A DNA stretch of 64,000 nt from Ornithodoros turicata (GCF_037126465.1 NC_088203.1:99572668-99636667), one strand, 5' to 3'; positions 10,997 through 23,216 are shown, counted from the stretch's first letter. Translations and numbers: made by a program. The notes: generated by a model from the letters alone, not told the origin.

Positions 10997-11525
10997 GCAG
11001 TCCCAGAAAACGTGTCATTGAATTATAATAAAAAAACTACACCACCTACACTCTTAGAAATGAACTTCACCGCATAGCACGCTCTTGGCCAACCGTCATG
11101 TCGAATGATATCGTTATCTGCCCTGATTTGAAAACGGGAGGCGTACGCCTTTTTTGTGACAATTATGAGCAGCATAAGTGTCACAAAAAAGGCGTACACC
11201 TCCCGTTTTCAACAAATCAGGGCAGATAACGATATCATTCGAGATGATGGTTGGCTAAGAGCGTGCTATGAGGTGAAGTTCATTTCTAAGAGTGTAGAGT
11301 CATGCGGTGAACGGTTTTTGCCACCTCCTGATGTGAATGTCGTGTAACCGAAGTTTAAAAATGCCAATCTTTGCGAATTGAAGTCGGAAATTTGCCAAGT
11401 AAAGGTCACTTTTACCCACCAATGTGAAGAGCGTGTCTAATTTACAACTAAGTAATTAATTTAAATTAATTATCGACAATTGACAGGCATATTCAGGAGC
11501 TATCCCATCAGAAAAAATAATAGCC
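10997..11525 (+). mobile_element. Half of the CAGGGTGTCCC transposon, interrupted by a MITE
   Basis: From 'gtcccagaaaacgtgtcatt' the sequence follows the left half of the element found whole at 46,824-47,696, up to 'gctatcccatcagaaaaaat' at about 11,515. The only large interruption is the MITE at 11,049-11,294. The right half is absent and a LINE fragment follows directly. Confidence 0.75.
11049..11294. mobile_element. Palindromic MITE, subfamily 1, full length with TA target duplication, nested
   Basis: It begins CACTCTTAGAAATGAACTTC and ends with its complement, flanked by TA at 11,047 and 11,295. The host sequence reads 'ccacc-TA-MITE-TA-gagtcatgcgg'. The uninterrupted host at 46,875 reads 'ccacctagaatcatgcgg', which gives the empty site and fixes the target as TA. 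Confidence 0.92.
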
Positions 11526-12660
11526 GATAGAATGTTTCGCTTGCCCATGTCCCCTAGCCGGTTGTGCCTCCCCGCGCAGGTCTCTGTCCAGGTTCTCAGC
11601 ATCTTTCATTCTGATGCCAAACATGCCCATCTCAGTTACTTGAAAGCAGAACTTGTGAATCACATGTCTCACTTTCCCAATCACCAGATCATCGCCACGG
11701 ACGCATCTGCCTCTGAGGAACGGGCGGGTGTTGGCATTGTCATTCCCCGGCTCGACTCGCACTGTCCCGTTCGCCTCCCTGACTACACACCGGTCTATCA
11801 CAGTGAGTTTCTGGCCATGCTCCTAGCGCTGCTGAAGGTTCCCATTGCCTCCAACATGGTGCTCATTCTCTCTGACTCCCTTACTGTGATTTCCTCCCTC
11901 GAGAGCCCAGCAAGCACCTTGCTCGCCACCTTAGTTGCTTTTGCACCTAGCCACATCTCCTATCTCCTTATCACATGGATTCCTGGCCACCGCGGCCTCC
12001 CGCTCAACGAAGCCGCTGACACCCTGGCTAATATGGCACTCTCTTGACGAATCCTGGGTATCATTCCTCCAATTGCTGACATCGTTCGGGCCGCTATCCA
12101 GACGTTTCCTTTCTCTCTCGCGGCGTCGCCCTCCACGTCCTGGCATTGAGCACCTCTTATTCAGTTGGAAACCTGAGCATTGTGGCTGCCGTGAGACCGA
12201 AACTCCTGAAAAGCGCTCTCGGTGCCTCTCCCCTCTTGTTACACTTCTATCTTCACCGTGCTGGCATCGAATCGCCTGCATTCCCGCGCTTCGGTCAAGA
12301 CGAGACCGTCCATCACTTCTTCCCTGATCGCCCCTCCTTTGGCACCATTCGTCGTCGCCTTCTCGTTCCCCCTCTCTTCTCCATTCGGTGCTCCGCTCTC
12401 CCTGACATCTCTGCTATCCCTTGGAGCCTCCGATAACGGCGTTAGGGACTGCGGTATCATCCATAGTATCATCTCATTCATCTCCAGCTCTAACCGGTTC
12501 TAACTCGTTTCTACCATCCTAATGACCGCACCTCATTAGTCCTGGCCAATCTCCCTTGCTGATAAGCGCCATCCGTCTCGAAGAGCAAGAACAACAACAA
12601 CAACATATCGCTCGAGGAGCAACAACAACAACAACAACAACATACCATGGATACTCTGGA
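11526..12660 (+). mobile_element. Non-LTR retrotransposon 3' region: RNase H domain, degraded CCHC segment, (CAA)n tail
   Basis: An open frame from 11,532 to 12,047 carries an RNase H domain: TDAS (first Asp), a Glu in HSEFLAM, an Asp in LSDSLT, then TWIPGHRGLPLNEAAD with the last Asp. This D-E-D-D order is typical of ORF2 of I/Jockey-like LINEs. After the stop, the rest of ORF2 is scattered over frames: a counterpart of the CCHC region (RFGQDETVHHFFPDRPSF) has lost its Cys residues. The 3' end (ggccaatctcccttgctgat) runs into CAA repeats at 12,588-12,642. No reverse transcriptase is present, so the copy is 5'-truncated and dead. Confidence 0.85.
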
Positions 12661-12890
12661 TACCAAGGTGGATAACGGGACGGCAGGTTCAGGTTCAGGT
12701 TCAGGTTGTGCCTTTCCCCGCCAGCCTCTCAGGTGGAAGAAAGAAAAGAAGATACCATCAACTACTGCGTGACGACGGGCTCGCAGAAGGCACGTGCTCA
12801 CGGCTATCATCTCATTGGACGACGACGAAGAAGAAGGCACGTGCACTAAGTCCACTTCAGCCTTCAGCCGCTTCAAATCCACTGTCAGGA

Positions 12891-15800
12891 ATGAACATCG
12901 TACCACCGCCACCCCCAGCAATCCGAGGAGGATTCGGATCCGAGGGATCCGAGGAGTACGTCACGCTTACACCGGATGAGATGACACCTCAGGTAATCAA
13001 GTCGCTCTGCACTAGCTTCTCTTGCGCTCATACAGCTGAGTTTGAGCGTTGGGGCCGGCAGAGAGTTCACGAAGCGTGCTGAGCAGAGCTTCATACGTAG
13101 GCACTGCTTTTTTGGGCAGGGTATGATGCCCGGTTAGAGTTAACACTTCTTAACCGGCTTCTTTCCGATTTTTTAATGGCCTGAACTTTTCTGTTAACCA
13201 TGAGCCGGCATAGTTATTAGTTACGTTATAACAGCATCATGTAAGGCGCTATGAACTCTACCAAGCTATAGCCCGCCGACTGTGTCGGCTCCAAACGGAG
13301 ATTTTAACTTGTTGGCTGTGACACCTTTTGAATAGATGAATCCGATAGGTCCGTATCTTCACCGCATATATAGCACGCTTCTAGCCAACCATCATCCCGA
13401 ATGACCACGATCTCGCCCATGATTTGTTGATAACGAGGCGGAGCCTAATATGTATTTATTATGTACAAATAAAATGGCTCCGCCTCCCGTTTTTAACAAG
13501 TCAGGGATGAGAACTATGTCATTCGGGATGATGGTTGGCTAGGAGCGTGCTATGTCGTGAAGAGTATAGAGCGGAATATTAGGTGTACCTCCGCGTTGGC
13601 GTCTGAGTGGGTGCTACAATTCTTCAGATGACGTAACAATGGATAGAGGTATCTGGAAGACGGTACACTCTTAAAAATGAACTTCACCGCATAGCACACT
13701 CCTAGCCAACCATCATCTCAATTGATATGGTTATGTGCCTTGATCTGTTGAAAACGGGAGGCGTACGCCTTTTTTGTGACACTTATGCTGTTCATAATTG
13801 TCACAAAAAAGGCGTACGCCTCCCGTTTTCAACAAATCAGGGCAGGTAACGATATCATTCGAGATGATGGTTGGCTAGGAGCGTGCCATGCGGTGAAGTT
13901 CATCGTCTGCTCGCCCACATCCGAAAAAAAGTTTGTTTTTGTATTAACGCTGCACACGTTATGAATGAAAAGTATTTACAATAAATTGTAAATAGAATTA
14001 CGAAGCGTAGAAGAACAATATTACACCTGTTACACCCGTAACTAAATTCCTGCAGATAGGAGTTCTTACCTCCTTTGAAGCTAATAAACAAGAGCCCCCT
14101 TCTCCCCCCCCCCCCCCAATGTAAAGGGCCGCACTGGAAAGAGAAGCAAGGGGTCTGAAAAGAAAGATGCCGCCTGCGACCCTGCGTGAACGTGGGAGAA
14201 TCTGTGACCGGCAATCAGGGGTGTGGATTTGAATTCCGGTGGTGGTGGGCTTTTTGCATTTTGCGGGTGCGACGCTGGGGTCTCGCGATAAATCACAACG
14301 AACGTGGGGTTGTATATCGTGTATATCAGTAGTACGTACGTGCCCATCATTTTCATATCAGTTTAATCATTTATAAAGATATTTTTAAGGTTAATGCTTT
14401 TAAGGTCATAAAGATCATTGTAAGGTTTTAATGCGTTTCACATTTCTTATTCTTTCCGCAGCAGTCCATTTCGATCTCGGAAGAATCCGATATGGGCAGT
14501 GCTTCTTCAAGCAAGGTATGCTCAATTGGAAACGGACAAGGCACGCAACGCCTTCATTTATTTTTAGTGATTGCTTTTTAGTTTTATAATGTTATCTCAT
14601 AATACCTGTACCAGGCGGACAGAAAAAGACATTAGCGTGTAATGTAAGTCGGGTCCCGAATGCCATTTCTTGCGATCGTCATCCTACACGTCAGCTGGGA
14701 ATGACTTCAAAGTTCAAACGCGATGATGTCGATGCGGGTTTCCCACTACCTGTGTAAGAGATGGAGTACTTGAAGAGCGTAAACGTTTCCAAAGAGATTG
14801 AAAATGCCCACAGTATCTCATAAAATGAGAAAATTCGCTGTATTTCATAATCTATGATCTGTGCGATGCCGGAAAACTGTTGTAATTTTGTTTGCCAGGT
14901 GCCTGGCTATGCCAAAAGCAAATATGAAAAAAAAAAGCTCTCGTATAATTTATAAAATTGCACTGTGTTGTGTTCAGTACAGAGTGGCTTTATGGAAGTT
15001 TTAAATTGCTCTTGTGCGCAGACAATGCGAGCGAGGGTATGCATCTCGTGGGCGAATGGGTTGTGGCGATCTCATTACGCGGACACTTTATTCAGACTAG
15101 TGTCATTAAATACCTAGACTAATACACTATAAATTAAGAACAGGACAAAAAATGGCCAAATGTCAGAAATGGCCGCGAACCATTCTGTTATCACTTCTAG
15201 CAGCTGGCTAGCAGCGTGCAATGCACAGAAGTTCATTTTTAAGAGTGTAGGATTTCACCTTTCGCTTTCCTTTTTTAAGAAAACTGGAGGCGTACACTCT
15301 TAAAACAAAGCTTCACCACATAGCACGCTGAAGGCCAACAATTGCACAGAGTGATCACTCTCGATTTGTGGAAAGCGCGGGACGTACGCCTTTTTGTGAC
15401 AATTAACATTTCTGCACAAATGTCACAAAAAGGCGTACGCGTCCCGTTTTCATCAAATCAGGGGAGAGAACAATGTCACTCGGGATTGATGGTTGTCTAG
15501 GAGCGTGCTATGTGGTAAAGTTCATTTTTAAGAGAGTACGCCTTTTTCTGGCCAGTTTGAACTGCCAGAAAAATCTCTCTCCTCATATCAGATGCGATAA
15601 CTATCAATCGGCACAGTGCTTGGCGCGGAGAATGTTTGCTGTGAAGCTGGATGTAGTTTTGGCACCGTACCGGAAGCGGTGAAAACGGCATGTATAGTTG
15701 GGTGGTGTTCACAATACACTCTAAAAACAGCACTTCACCGCATAGCAAGCTGTGAGCCAACCGTTGCCAAGAATGATAGGGTTATCGCTTCTGATTCGAA

Positions 15801-18800
15801 GAGAGAGGGGGCGTACGCCTTTTTGTGGCAATACCCAAATTGCCACAAAAAGGCTTACGCCCACTTCTCTCTTTGGATCAGAAATGATAACGCTATCATT
15901 CGTGGCAATGGTTGGCGCACAGCTTGCTATGCGGCGAACTTCTGTTTTTAGAGTGTACCAACATTTCGGCGGCGGTTGACTTCGGCTGAGACCGGCAACA
16001 TCAGTCTCACTAGTGAACTGGCAAGATGGCAGTCACCGCCGAGATGGGCGCTAACCATGTAAGCAGATAAGCGCCTCGTGTGAATTGGTGCCCCTTTTGG
16101 ACTGTCCTGGCTCTTGTGGTGCTTAGTTGTGCATGCTTTGAGGCAAAGCCAAGAAGTGTGTTCCATTGAACACATACTCACGTGACAGGATCGCATGAGA
16201 GGGAAAGATCGCATGAGGGAGTTCAACGAGCCACAAGAGCCGTGCAACAAACCACTTACTACACCTTTCAAGGTACACGTTGTCCAATAAAAGCCGACGA
16301 AGCCAGCAACGAACGGACAAATTACTTCCACGCAGTGAGAGGCCTTGACCTGCTGTGTTCCATGTTTAATCTGAATGATCAGGATGTACTGGCAGAAAGC
16401 TCTTGACATATTGAGTCGTACCATCCATAAACCCAGGACGATGAACCCTCACCTTTCGACCATTGTTCGACTATTGTTCGATCAATTTCCTCGTGGTAAT
16501 TCAATTGTCGTCAGGTCTGTCTGGTGAGTCACGCGGTATGCACTAATGGAATATACAGGGTGCTTCACTTAAAGTGATAAAACATTTTAACTGGCGTCGT
16601 ACTTACCGGAAGTAGTATACGTAGGTGGCAAGTACATTCCCCTAGGTGCCTGGTTCGAACCCCACAGCGTCTGGGCCGACCTCACTGGCGAAGTTTTTCC
16701 GGCGGGCGGGGGGTGCTGCGTGAGTGGAGAGCTGTCCGTGGGCTTACCGGTGGGCGGAGGGCTGCACGTGCGCTTATCGTTGCGCATTTTCAGCCTGGGT
16801 CGACTTCTTTCGCGATATTCCCGCCTAAGCAGACTTCACTCGCAAATTTTTTCCCCGCTAAAACAGGTGTGCGGTGAGCTGTTTACCTGCAAGTATAGAC
16901 ATGCAAAGGATAGCCATGCACATAAGTACAAGTGAAAATATATTTATTAAAGCCAATAGTGCCGGGAATTGTGTTGTGAATATGTGTGAAGGAGAAAAAC
17001 CCAGCAAAAAAACCTGAAACGCGATAAACATAATACAATACACATAATAAAGAATATACTTATTACAGGTATGACGCAACAGCATTGAAGAGGTATCACA
17101 CAGAAAGAATCAAACACAATATTTAATGGTAATCATACACACGTTTTCAATCAATCAGAATTAAATTGGAATAGCACATTTAATCAAAGATATTTTTAAT
17201 CAATATGATTATAACCAAAATTATAAGTTTTATTTTAGTCTAATATTCCTATACGTGAGCACCATCACTGCAATAGTGGAGTTTTAATTTCAATTACAAG
17301 TTCTGATAGATGTACTTTCGAGCACAATAGGGAAGCTAAGTTGAATATGCCTTATTCCAACATGATACAAATTTATTTAATCAGTTTCTTATGAAGTGAA
17401 TAGCGCAGACATCAGCAACTAATCCGTATCAACACAACATAAATAGCGATAATAGGGAACCAAACCGACTTATCCTCCAGCACGCAAACAACAGTTACAT
17501 GTAGGGAACTAATAGCGCAACAATACTATATCAAAACGAGAAACGGACACCACATTTCATCAAAGATATTAATCAATATGATAAAATCAAAATTACAAGT
17601 TTTATTATAAAAAGTAACATTCCTATACGTGAGCACCATCATTGCAATATTGGGGTTTTAATTTCAATTACAAGTGCCGATAGGCCCTGGAAGACCATGG
17701 CCCATGGTGCCGGAAAAATGGCGGAAAAATCGCGAAAGAAGTCTACCCAGGCTGAAAATGCGCAGCGATAAGCGCACGGACAGCTCTCCGCCCACGCGCA
17801 ACCCCCCCGCACGCGGGAGAAAAATTGCGAGTGAAGTTGGCCCAGACGCTGTGGGGTTCGAACCAGGCTCCTAGGGGAACGCACTTTCCACCTACGTATA
17901 CTACTTCCGGAGCATTGTAGGATTTTCCGCAGTTACCTTCTGGAAATTTTTGCCGTCATTTAGGGAGGCTGTGGACAATTTTTATTTGAAGGAAACTTTC
18001 CAAGGGGACCCCACTTCTTTTTAACAGAAATCCACGTCCTCCACGAATGACCACAGAACAACAAAAACTACGCACAGTATCGCAACTGAAATCGTCGAAA
18101 AAAATTAACAAAAAGTACGCTTTACCCCTTTTCCTTGATTGTCGCAAAACAGCGCATGGAAGATGCGCGGAGAGGAGGAAGTGCTCCCGCCTCTTTTTTA
18201 CTTTTCTTTTTCCTTCTTTCACCGTGAACCTGGTGACAACAGCCTTACCACAAAGAAAACAAAACAACCGTCTTATCACCAAGAAGGGCAAAACAAATGA
18301 AGGCGGGGACACTTCCTCCTCTGGACGCACATTTCGCGCGCAGTTCTTTGCGCAAATCAAACAGGCGGTCTAAAGCGTACTTTTTGCAAATCTTTTTCGA
18401 CTATTTCTGTTGCGATACTGTGCATAGTTTTTGTTGGGTCTGCGGTTTTCCGTGGAGGACTTCCGGTAAAAAAAAAAAAAAGAAGAAAAAAAATAGCGGG
18501 GCTCGCTTGGCAGTTCAATAGACAAAAATAAATTTCCAGATTGTACAAAGCCTTCCTCAATGGTGGTAAAAGCTTCCAGAAGATAATTGCCGAAAGTCCC
18601 ACAGTCGTCCGGCGAGTACGTCGCCAGTTTATCACTTTATCACTTTTTATCACTTTAGGTGAAACACTTAAAAAAAACAGGACCTTTCATGAAAATCTTG
18701 TATCCTGCAGTTCCAATATTTGCCAAGCATGTATTCGTCTTGAACTGTTCCCCTCTTTTTCAGGATGGCCAGGAAGAGCAAGAAGCCACCCAGAGATTTC

Positions 18801-21511
18801 ACATTGCAGCGGCTATGATAATATTCGTAGTGACTGGTCTGTCATTCATAGTCGTGATATGGTTTGTGAGACAGAGGCTGCGTCCAACGTCGGACGACAC
18901 GACCATTACACCTCGTGACGTTGTGTTGCCTAAGATCCCGGTCCCGCCTCAACCTCCCGATAACAATCAGGCGGATTACGATGATCCTACAACAACTGGA
19001 AAATCTACGGGTCCCATCAGCAGTGCGACGGTACGGACTTCAGGGGCCACCGCGCGCACGACACCGAGCTCTACCATGCCGACTACTACGACCAGGAAGG
19101 CCAGAAATACCACGGTAACTTCTGCAACAGCGACTACAAGTAGTACTTCCACGACAACGACCACAACTACAACAACGACCACAACCACAACGACCACAAC
19201 CACAACGACCACAACCACAACGACAACGACGACAACGACTACAACGAGTACGACGACGTCTACAACGACTACGAGTACGACGACGTCTACAACGACTACA
19301 ACGAGTACGACGACGTCTACAACGACTACAACGAGTACGACGACGTCTACAACGACTACAACGAGTACGACGACGACTACAACGACAACGACGACTACAA
19401 CGACAACGACGACTACAACGACAACGACGACTACAACGACAACGACGACTACAACGACAACGACGACTACGACGACTACGACGACTACGACGACTACGAC
19501 GACTACGACGACTACAACGACTACAACGACGACGACTACAACGACGACTCCCTCGCCGACAACACTTAGCACGGCAGGCACCACCCCCGCAGGAGCCCCA
19601 AAATTGTGCGATACTGAGGACTGCAACTACATGCGGTACCTGATCAACATATCTGTGGACACAACGAAAGATCCTTGCAAAAACTTCTATCACTTCTCCT
19701 GCGGTGGCGCTTTGTCTTACGCGCCACTGTCTCAATGGTACAAAGCCACTGGAGGTGGGAACCTCGAAGTTCTGTCCTACAACATCACCCCACCCATAAA
19801 ATATGGTTTGAGCAGTGACCCCGTCCCAGCTTCCGGACAGACCGGATATGAAAAATCAGCCTACTACTTTCAGAGCTGCGTCAAGTCACAGAACAGCACG
19901 TCGTTGGCCGGCACCATCAAAGAATTTTTAATTAGAAACGGCATGGGCTTCAACTCCAACGTCGTGCTGAGCCCATTGTATATCCTTGTTAAGTTTCTCG
20001 TTGTCTATAATATTCCTCTGATACTCACCATGGAACAAACGAGGGCGGGGAACAACCCAACGTTCCAGATACTGATATTGAGCCATGACGACTTTACTCA
20101 ATCGAGAGCGGAAGTGACGAATGTAGGTCAACGCCGGAATGATGTCAACACTGTTTTATCGAAGATATTCCCGAGTCAAATTCACGAAGTAAGCAACATC
20201 TTGAACGTGGAAAAGACAATAGTGGATATGTTTAACGACTCCCTGGACGGATACTATTACAGTGACCTTACAATGTCGGCGATATGGGAATCTGACGACT
20301 CAGTCCTGTCGATGCAATGGAGTGAAGCCCTGGCGAATTACTCGCGGGACCAACTTCGAACTAGAACCTGTCACATGTCAGTGCCGGAATATCTCCTGTT
20401 CTTAGACCTGTTCGGCAAGAACAAGGCTGTTCAAGATGATGATCTTAAGCGCTACTTTACCTGGAGAAGCGCGCACTACCTCTACCGAGCGGCTTTATTT
20501 GGCACTCCGCAAGCCATATATTCAGATACATGCTTGAACAATGTTCTCAACGAATTACCGAATGCTGCCAGTTCTAAAGTCCTTTTTAACCTTATCAATG
20601 CCTCGAGGATACATCTTGTAGAACAAATGACGGACGAAATAGCCAAGGAGGTGAAGGAATCCTTCAGGACTTCTTCCTGGCTCGATCCTACAACTAAAGG
20701 CAAAGCACAAGAAAAGATCAAGGAGCTCGTCAGACGCATTGGTTACGTGCCAGAACTGAGCAGTGACCAAAAAATCGACGCGTTCTACCAGTCACTCCCG
20801 GACTTGAAGGGCGATTTCATGGATGCCTACCTGGCAGTAAACAAGTTCAAGACAACAAAGTTCTGGGAATATGTAGAGAGTGACACGTACAATTTTATGA
20901 CCAAAGGGGAATCACCTGCTCCTGTGTACCGTGTAAACGCTGCTTACACAGCTCTGCGCAATGACATAGTAATCCCACCAGCCATCATGTTGAGACCGGC
21001 GTTTGCCTTTGGAGCACCCCCAGAAGTGAACTACGGTGGTCTGGGTGCAATCGTAACGCACGAAATGATGCACGGTTACGACCTGGTGGGAAGAGATTAC
21101 GACGGGAAGGGTATAAATACCTCCTGGTTCGGCAGCACTGTCGAGTACGGCAAACGGACTAAGTGTCTCAACACGAGTATTGAACAGTCTCCGCAGGCAA
21201 GGCATTATGCAGACTACCCCCACGAGTACCTTGCAGACAACATGGGCAGAACTTCTCTATGGAACGCGTACAAGAAGGCCTCGGCCAATCCCAGCGTGTC
21301 ACTGGGCAACGTGAAGGGGCTGACACGCGACAAAATATTCTTTGTTTCCTGGTGTCTAATGTGGTGCGGGGTGGCAGCTCCAGATCCAACCCATCCACCA
21401 CCTGTAGAGAGGTGCAATGTGCCTCTAAGAAATTCTGACCACTTTAGTACAACATTCTCTTGCCGCAAAAATGAGCCGATGAATCCGTCCCAAAAGTGTC
21501 ACTTCTGGTAA
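12891..21511 (+). CDS. M13 (neprilysin-like) peptidase gene B; three exons, poly-Thr stalk
   Basis: The exons are 12,891-12,992 (34 codons from ATG), 14,462-14,515 (18 codons) and 18,764-21,511 (915 codons plus TAA). All junctions are phase 0, with donors CAG|gtaatc and AAG|gtatgc and acceptors tctttccgcag and cctctttttcag. The predicted protein has about 967 residues. The N-terminus is cytosolic, with PPPPP and acidic Ser-rich stretches. A membrane helix follows (AAAMIIFVVTGLSFIVVIWF), then a Thr-rich stalk and an M13 ectodomain starting CDTEDCNYMRY. Catalytic parts are complete: NAAY, HEMMH (21,059-21,073), EYLAD (21,224-21,238), His-x5-Arg (HPPPVER), and C-terminal KCHFW. It is expected to be an active zinc endopeptidase cutting extracellular peptides. 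The introns (1.5 and 4.2 kb) are full of MITEs. The exon 1-2 assignment is inference from splice signals and phase, without transcript evidence. Confidence 0.85.
13359..13562. mobile_element. Palindromic MITE, diverged, in gene B intron 1
   Basis: The arms 'cttcaccgcatatatagcac' and 'gtgctatgtcgtgaag' bracket an inner palindrome that has drifted (taacgaggcggagcc / ggctccgcctcccg). The terminal CACTCTT is missing. Confidence 0.7.
13666..13904. mobile_element. Palindromic MITE, subfamily 1, in gene B intron 1
   Basis: The left end CACTCTTAAAAATGAACTTC follows a TA. The right end stops at 'gcggtgaagttcat' without the last bases. Confidence 0.85.
14110..14118. repeat. Poly-C run in gene B intron 1
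   Basis: A homopolymer run of C within 14,104-14,118, and of uncertain length in any assembly. Confidence 0.6.
15190..15248. mobile_element. Solo right half-end of the palindromic MITE
   Basis: Only the terminal segment (agcgtgcaatgcacagaagt, then tcatttttaagagtg and TA) is present, 46 bp before the next MITE. Confidence 0.65.
15295..15534. mobile_element. Palindromic MITE, subfamily 1, in gene B intron 2
   Basis: It starts CACTCTTAAAACAAAGCTTC and is almost fully palindromic to 'ttcatttttaagag'. Inner landmarks are 'gacgtacgcctttttgtgac' and its complement. Confidence 0.85.
15717..15955. mobile_element. Palindromic MITE, subfamily 2, with TA target duplication
   Basis: It starts CACTCTAAAAACAGCACTTC and ends with the complement, with TA on both sides (15,715 and 15,956). 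The inner part (cgcttctgattcgaagagag) is of the second subfamily. Confidence 0.88.
16600..17915. mobile_element. Foldback element, about 1.3 kb, with inverted arms carrying a tRNA-like B box
   Basis: The left arm (about 16,608-16,840) and right arm (about 17,690-17,908) are inverted copies: 'ggaagtagtatacgtaggtg', 'ctggttcgaaccccacagcg' and 'gcattttcagcctgggt' appear in both. The B-box-like GGTTCGAACCCC lies in each arm. The AT-rich core of about 850 bp has its own direct repeat (17,186-17,290 and 17,560-17,680). No ORF is seen. It lies in intron 2 of gene B. Confidence 0.75.
17912..18608. repeat. Second foldback repeat in gene B intron 2
   Basis: The segments 17,912-18,115 and 18,367-18,608 are imperfect inverted copies. 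For example, the reverse of 18,010-18,110 reads 'ttgcgatactgtgcgtagtt', matching 'ttgcgatactgtgcatagtt' at 18,409. The stretch between is unrelated. It ends about 155 bp before exon 3. Confidence 0.65.
19142..19549 (+). repeat. In-frame ACN microsatellite/minisatellite encoding the poly-Thr stalk of gene B
   Basis: About 136 consecutive codons are almost all ACA/ACG/ACT/ACC, with scattered Ser. In the middle (19,240-19,380) a 30-bp unit encoding TSTTTSTTTT is tandemly repeated. The frame is kept throughout, so repeat changes have occurred in multiples of three. Thr/Ser-rich stalks of membrane proteins are usually O-glycosylated; that is inference here. Confidence 0.95.
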
Positions 21512-22157
21512 TTAAAGAGTACTATAGTTCGCAGGCGTATAAGTTTAATGGAACGCCGGGAACTGTTGGGATCTGTGGCGTTAGGCTCGAGAACCTTCAT
21601 CGGGAGAAAATTGAGAAACCAGAGGGGTGCGTGCGTAGCCTCAGAGCCTGGTCTCTGCGTAGCCTCAGAAATCTGGTCAGAGTGCAATGGTCCGAATCCC
21701 AATCCTAGGAAGGTCAAGCGAATCCTCGAATCTTACGAATCTCGAATCTTTAGAATCCGTTCTTTAAAAAGAGTGCAAAAAGCCAAGGAAAAAAAAAAAC
21801 ACTTCTACTGGAGAGTGTTTTGAAGCAGAATATGATAAATTTCTTTAATGAAAAAATAAAAGAAATAAAAAATCATAGCTGAGTTTCGGGAGAATATGTA
21901 CCCATATATAGTTTGCTTAACGTATTTAACATATCGTTCATAGACTACAAGAAATACATCAATTCTCGAGTCTGAATTATTTACACGAAGCAAGAGCAAC
22001 AATCAAAAGCAAAACCCTATATGTACTTTTAAACTTGTAATGTAACAGTTCCTGCCTCAACTACCTTCAGTCCAGAGCAATGTAAACAAAGAAACAAGAA
22101 AACACACGTTGGTCAATGAGGCTTTCGGCGTACTCCGGAGGTGCCAATTTGAGAAAG
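21512..22157. other. Intergenic stretch downstream of gene B
   Basis: Contains a 24-bp near-tandem repeat (gcgtagcctcagagcctggt / gcgtagcctcagaaatctgg) at 21,632-21,680 and a run of GAATC-type repeats (gaatcctcgaatcttacgaa) at 21,719-21,760, also seen at 26,727. AATAAA sequences at 21,854-21,868 could serve gene B polyadenylation. No gene is seen. Confidence 0.5.
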
Positions 22158-22388
22158 TAACACGAACCCGCCATTGTTGTAACTAACCTCAAACGGGCGC
22201 CTTTGGCAAAACTACCGTCTTGTCCTGGTCGCACGTCATAGAAAACGTCATTTTGAGGTCATGTGACTTTGTTTACATGGCGTTTTGCCGTTTACCGACA
22301 TATTTCCGTCGTCACAACGCCAAGAGATGAACGTATTTTGTCAGCGTAAAGTATGTGGCGCCTCTTTCTCCATTTCTCGTTAGTTTAA

Positions 22389-23216
22389 AGGGGCCGTGAA
22401 ATGATTTCCGCGAATTCCGCGTACGCTGCAGGATGCCGTTCTTACGATCCCTCACTATCGTACACGCATAGACTTTCAACCGTATTCAGTACAACGGGGG
22501 CGCAGTTATCAGACAAAAATAGCAGGGCGTGACTGCTGAATATATGCATTGGAAGTGGGCTTGCGTCATCACCATCCAATCCTCTCAGCCAACTGTGAAC
22601 GATGAGGAGGACACGCCCCGCCGGACCACGTGGGTGCATGATTTTGGTTTGGACAACAACGACGTCGTATACCTGCCGTCGCAATCACTTAAAATATGGC
22701 GAAAGGCAAATTATCAGCAATGGAGGGAGAGATTATACGACACACAGAGCATCTATGGATCGTTCGGTACGCAGCAGCTTGTAAAATGTCACCGACGGAG
22801 ATATATATTGTGACGACGAAGAAGTTCAAAGAGGAAAGCGTACTGCGGTAACCGTGGTGACGGTCAACGGCTATATTACATTTCTCGTAGGATTCTGTGT
22901 CAACGGTTAGTTACAATCTTGTCTACAAGTCAGATTAAAACATATTTCATGATGAAGTATGCAAGCTTGCTTGAAAATTTTGCAGTTTGCTCGCAAAAGC
23001 CCGTCCGCGAATAAGCAACATCCTCTGTGTATGATGTCACGGCCAGTTAGCCTCGGAGGCTGGCCGTAGCAGCTGCCGTTTACGCCCGTGGTTAATATAG
23101 GATATTTTAGCTATTTGAAAGATTTTGAACTCCATATTTCACAGGGTGAATACTTTAGTACAGGGGAACAAGTTAAAAATGATCGTGGGCTTGTCAGATA
23201 TCCTTTCATGGTCCCT
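22389..23216. mobile_element. 828-bp non-autonomous element with TTAA target duplication (piggyBac-type)
   Basis: It is flanked by TTAA at 22,385-22,388 and 23,217-23,220. The ends are inverted: AGGGGCCGTGAAATGA, and AGGGACCATGAAAGGA on the other strand. The uninterrupted counterpart in the right arm (reverse of about 26,335-26,360) reads 'cgtttgtttaagtgcat', giving the empty TTAA site. TTAA targeting is the hallmark of piggyBac. No transposase is present. Confidence 0.8.

Noticed and set aside
15948..16424. 158-codon minus-strand frame in gene B intron 2
   Set aside because: No domain, no conserved start, composition of intron sequence; treated as chance.
18976..19735. Long minus-strand frames rich in Val or in Arg/Cys opposite gene B
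   Set aside because: They are shadows of the ACN repeat that encodes poly-Thr on the plus strand; no start context or domain supports them.
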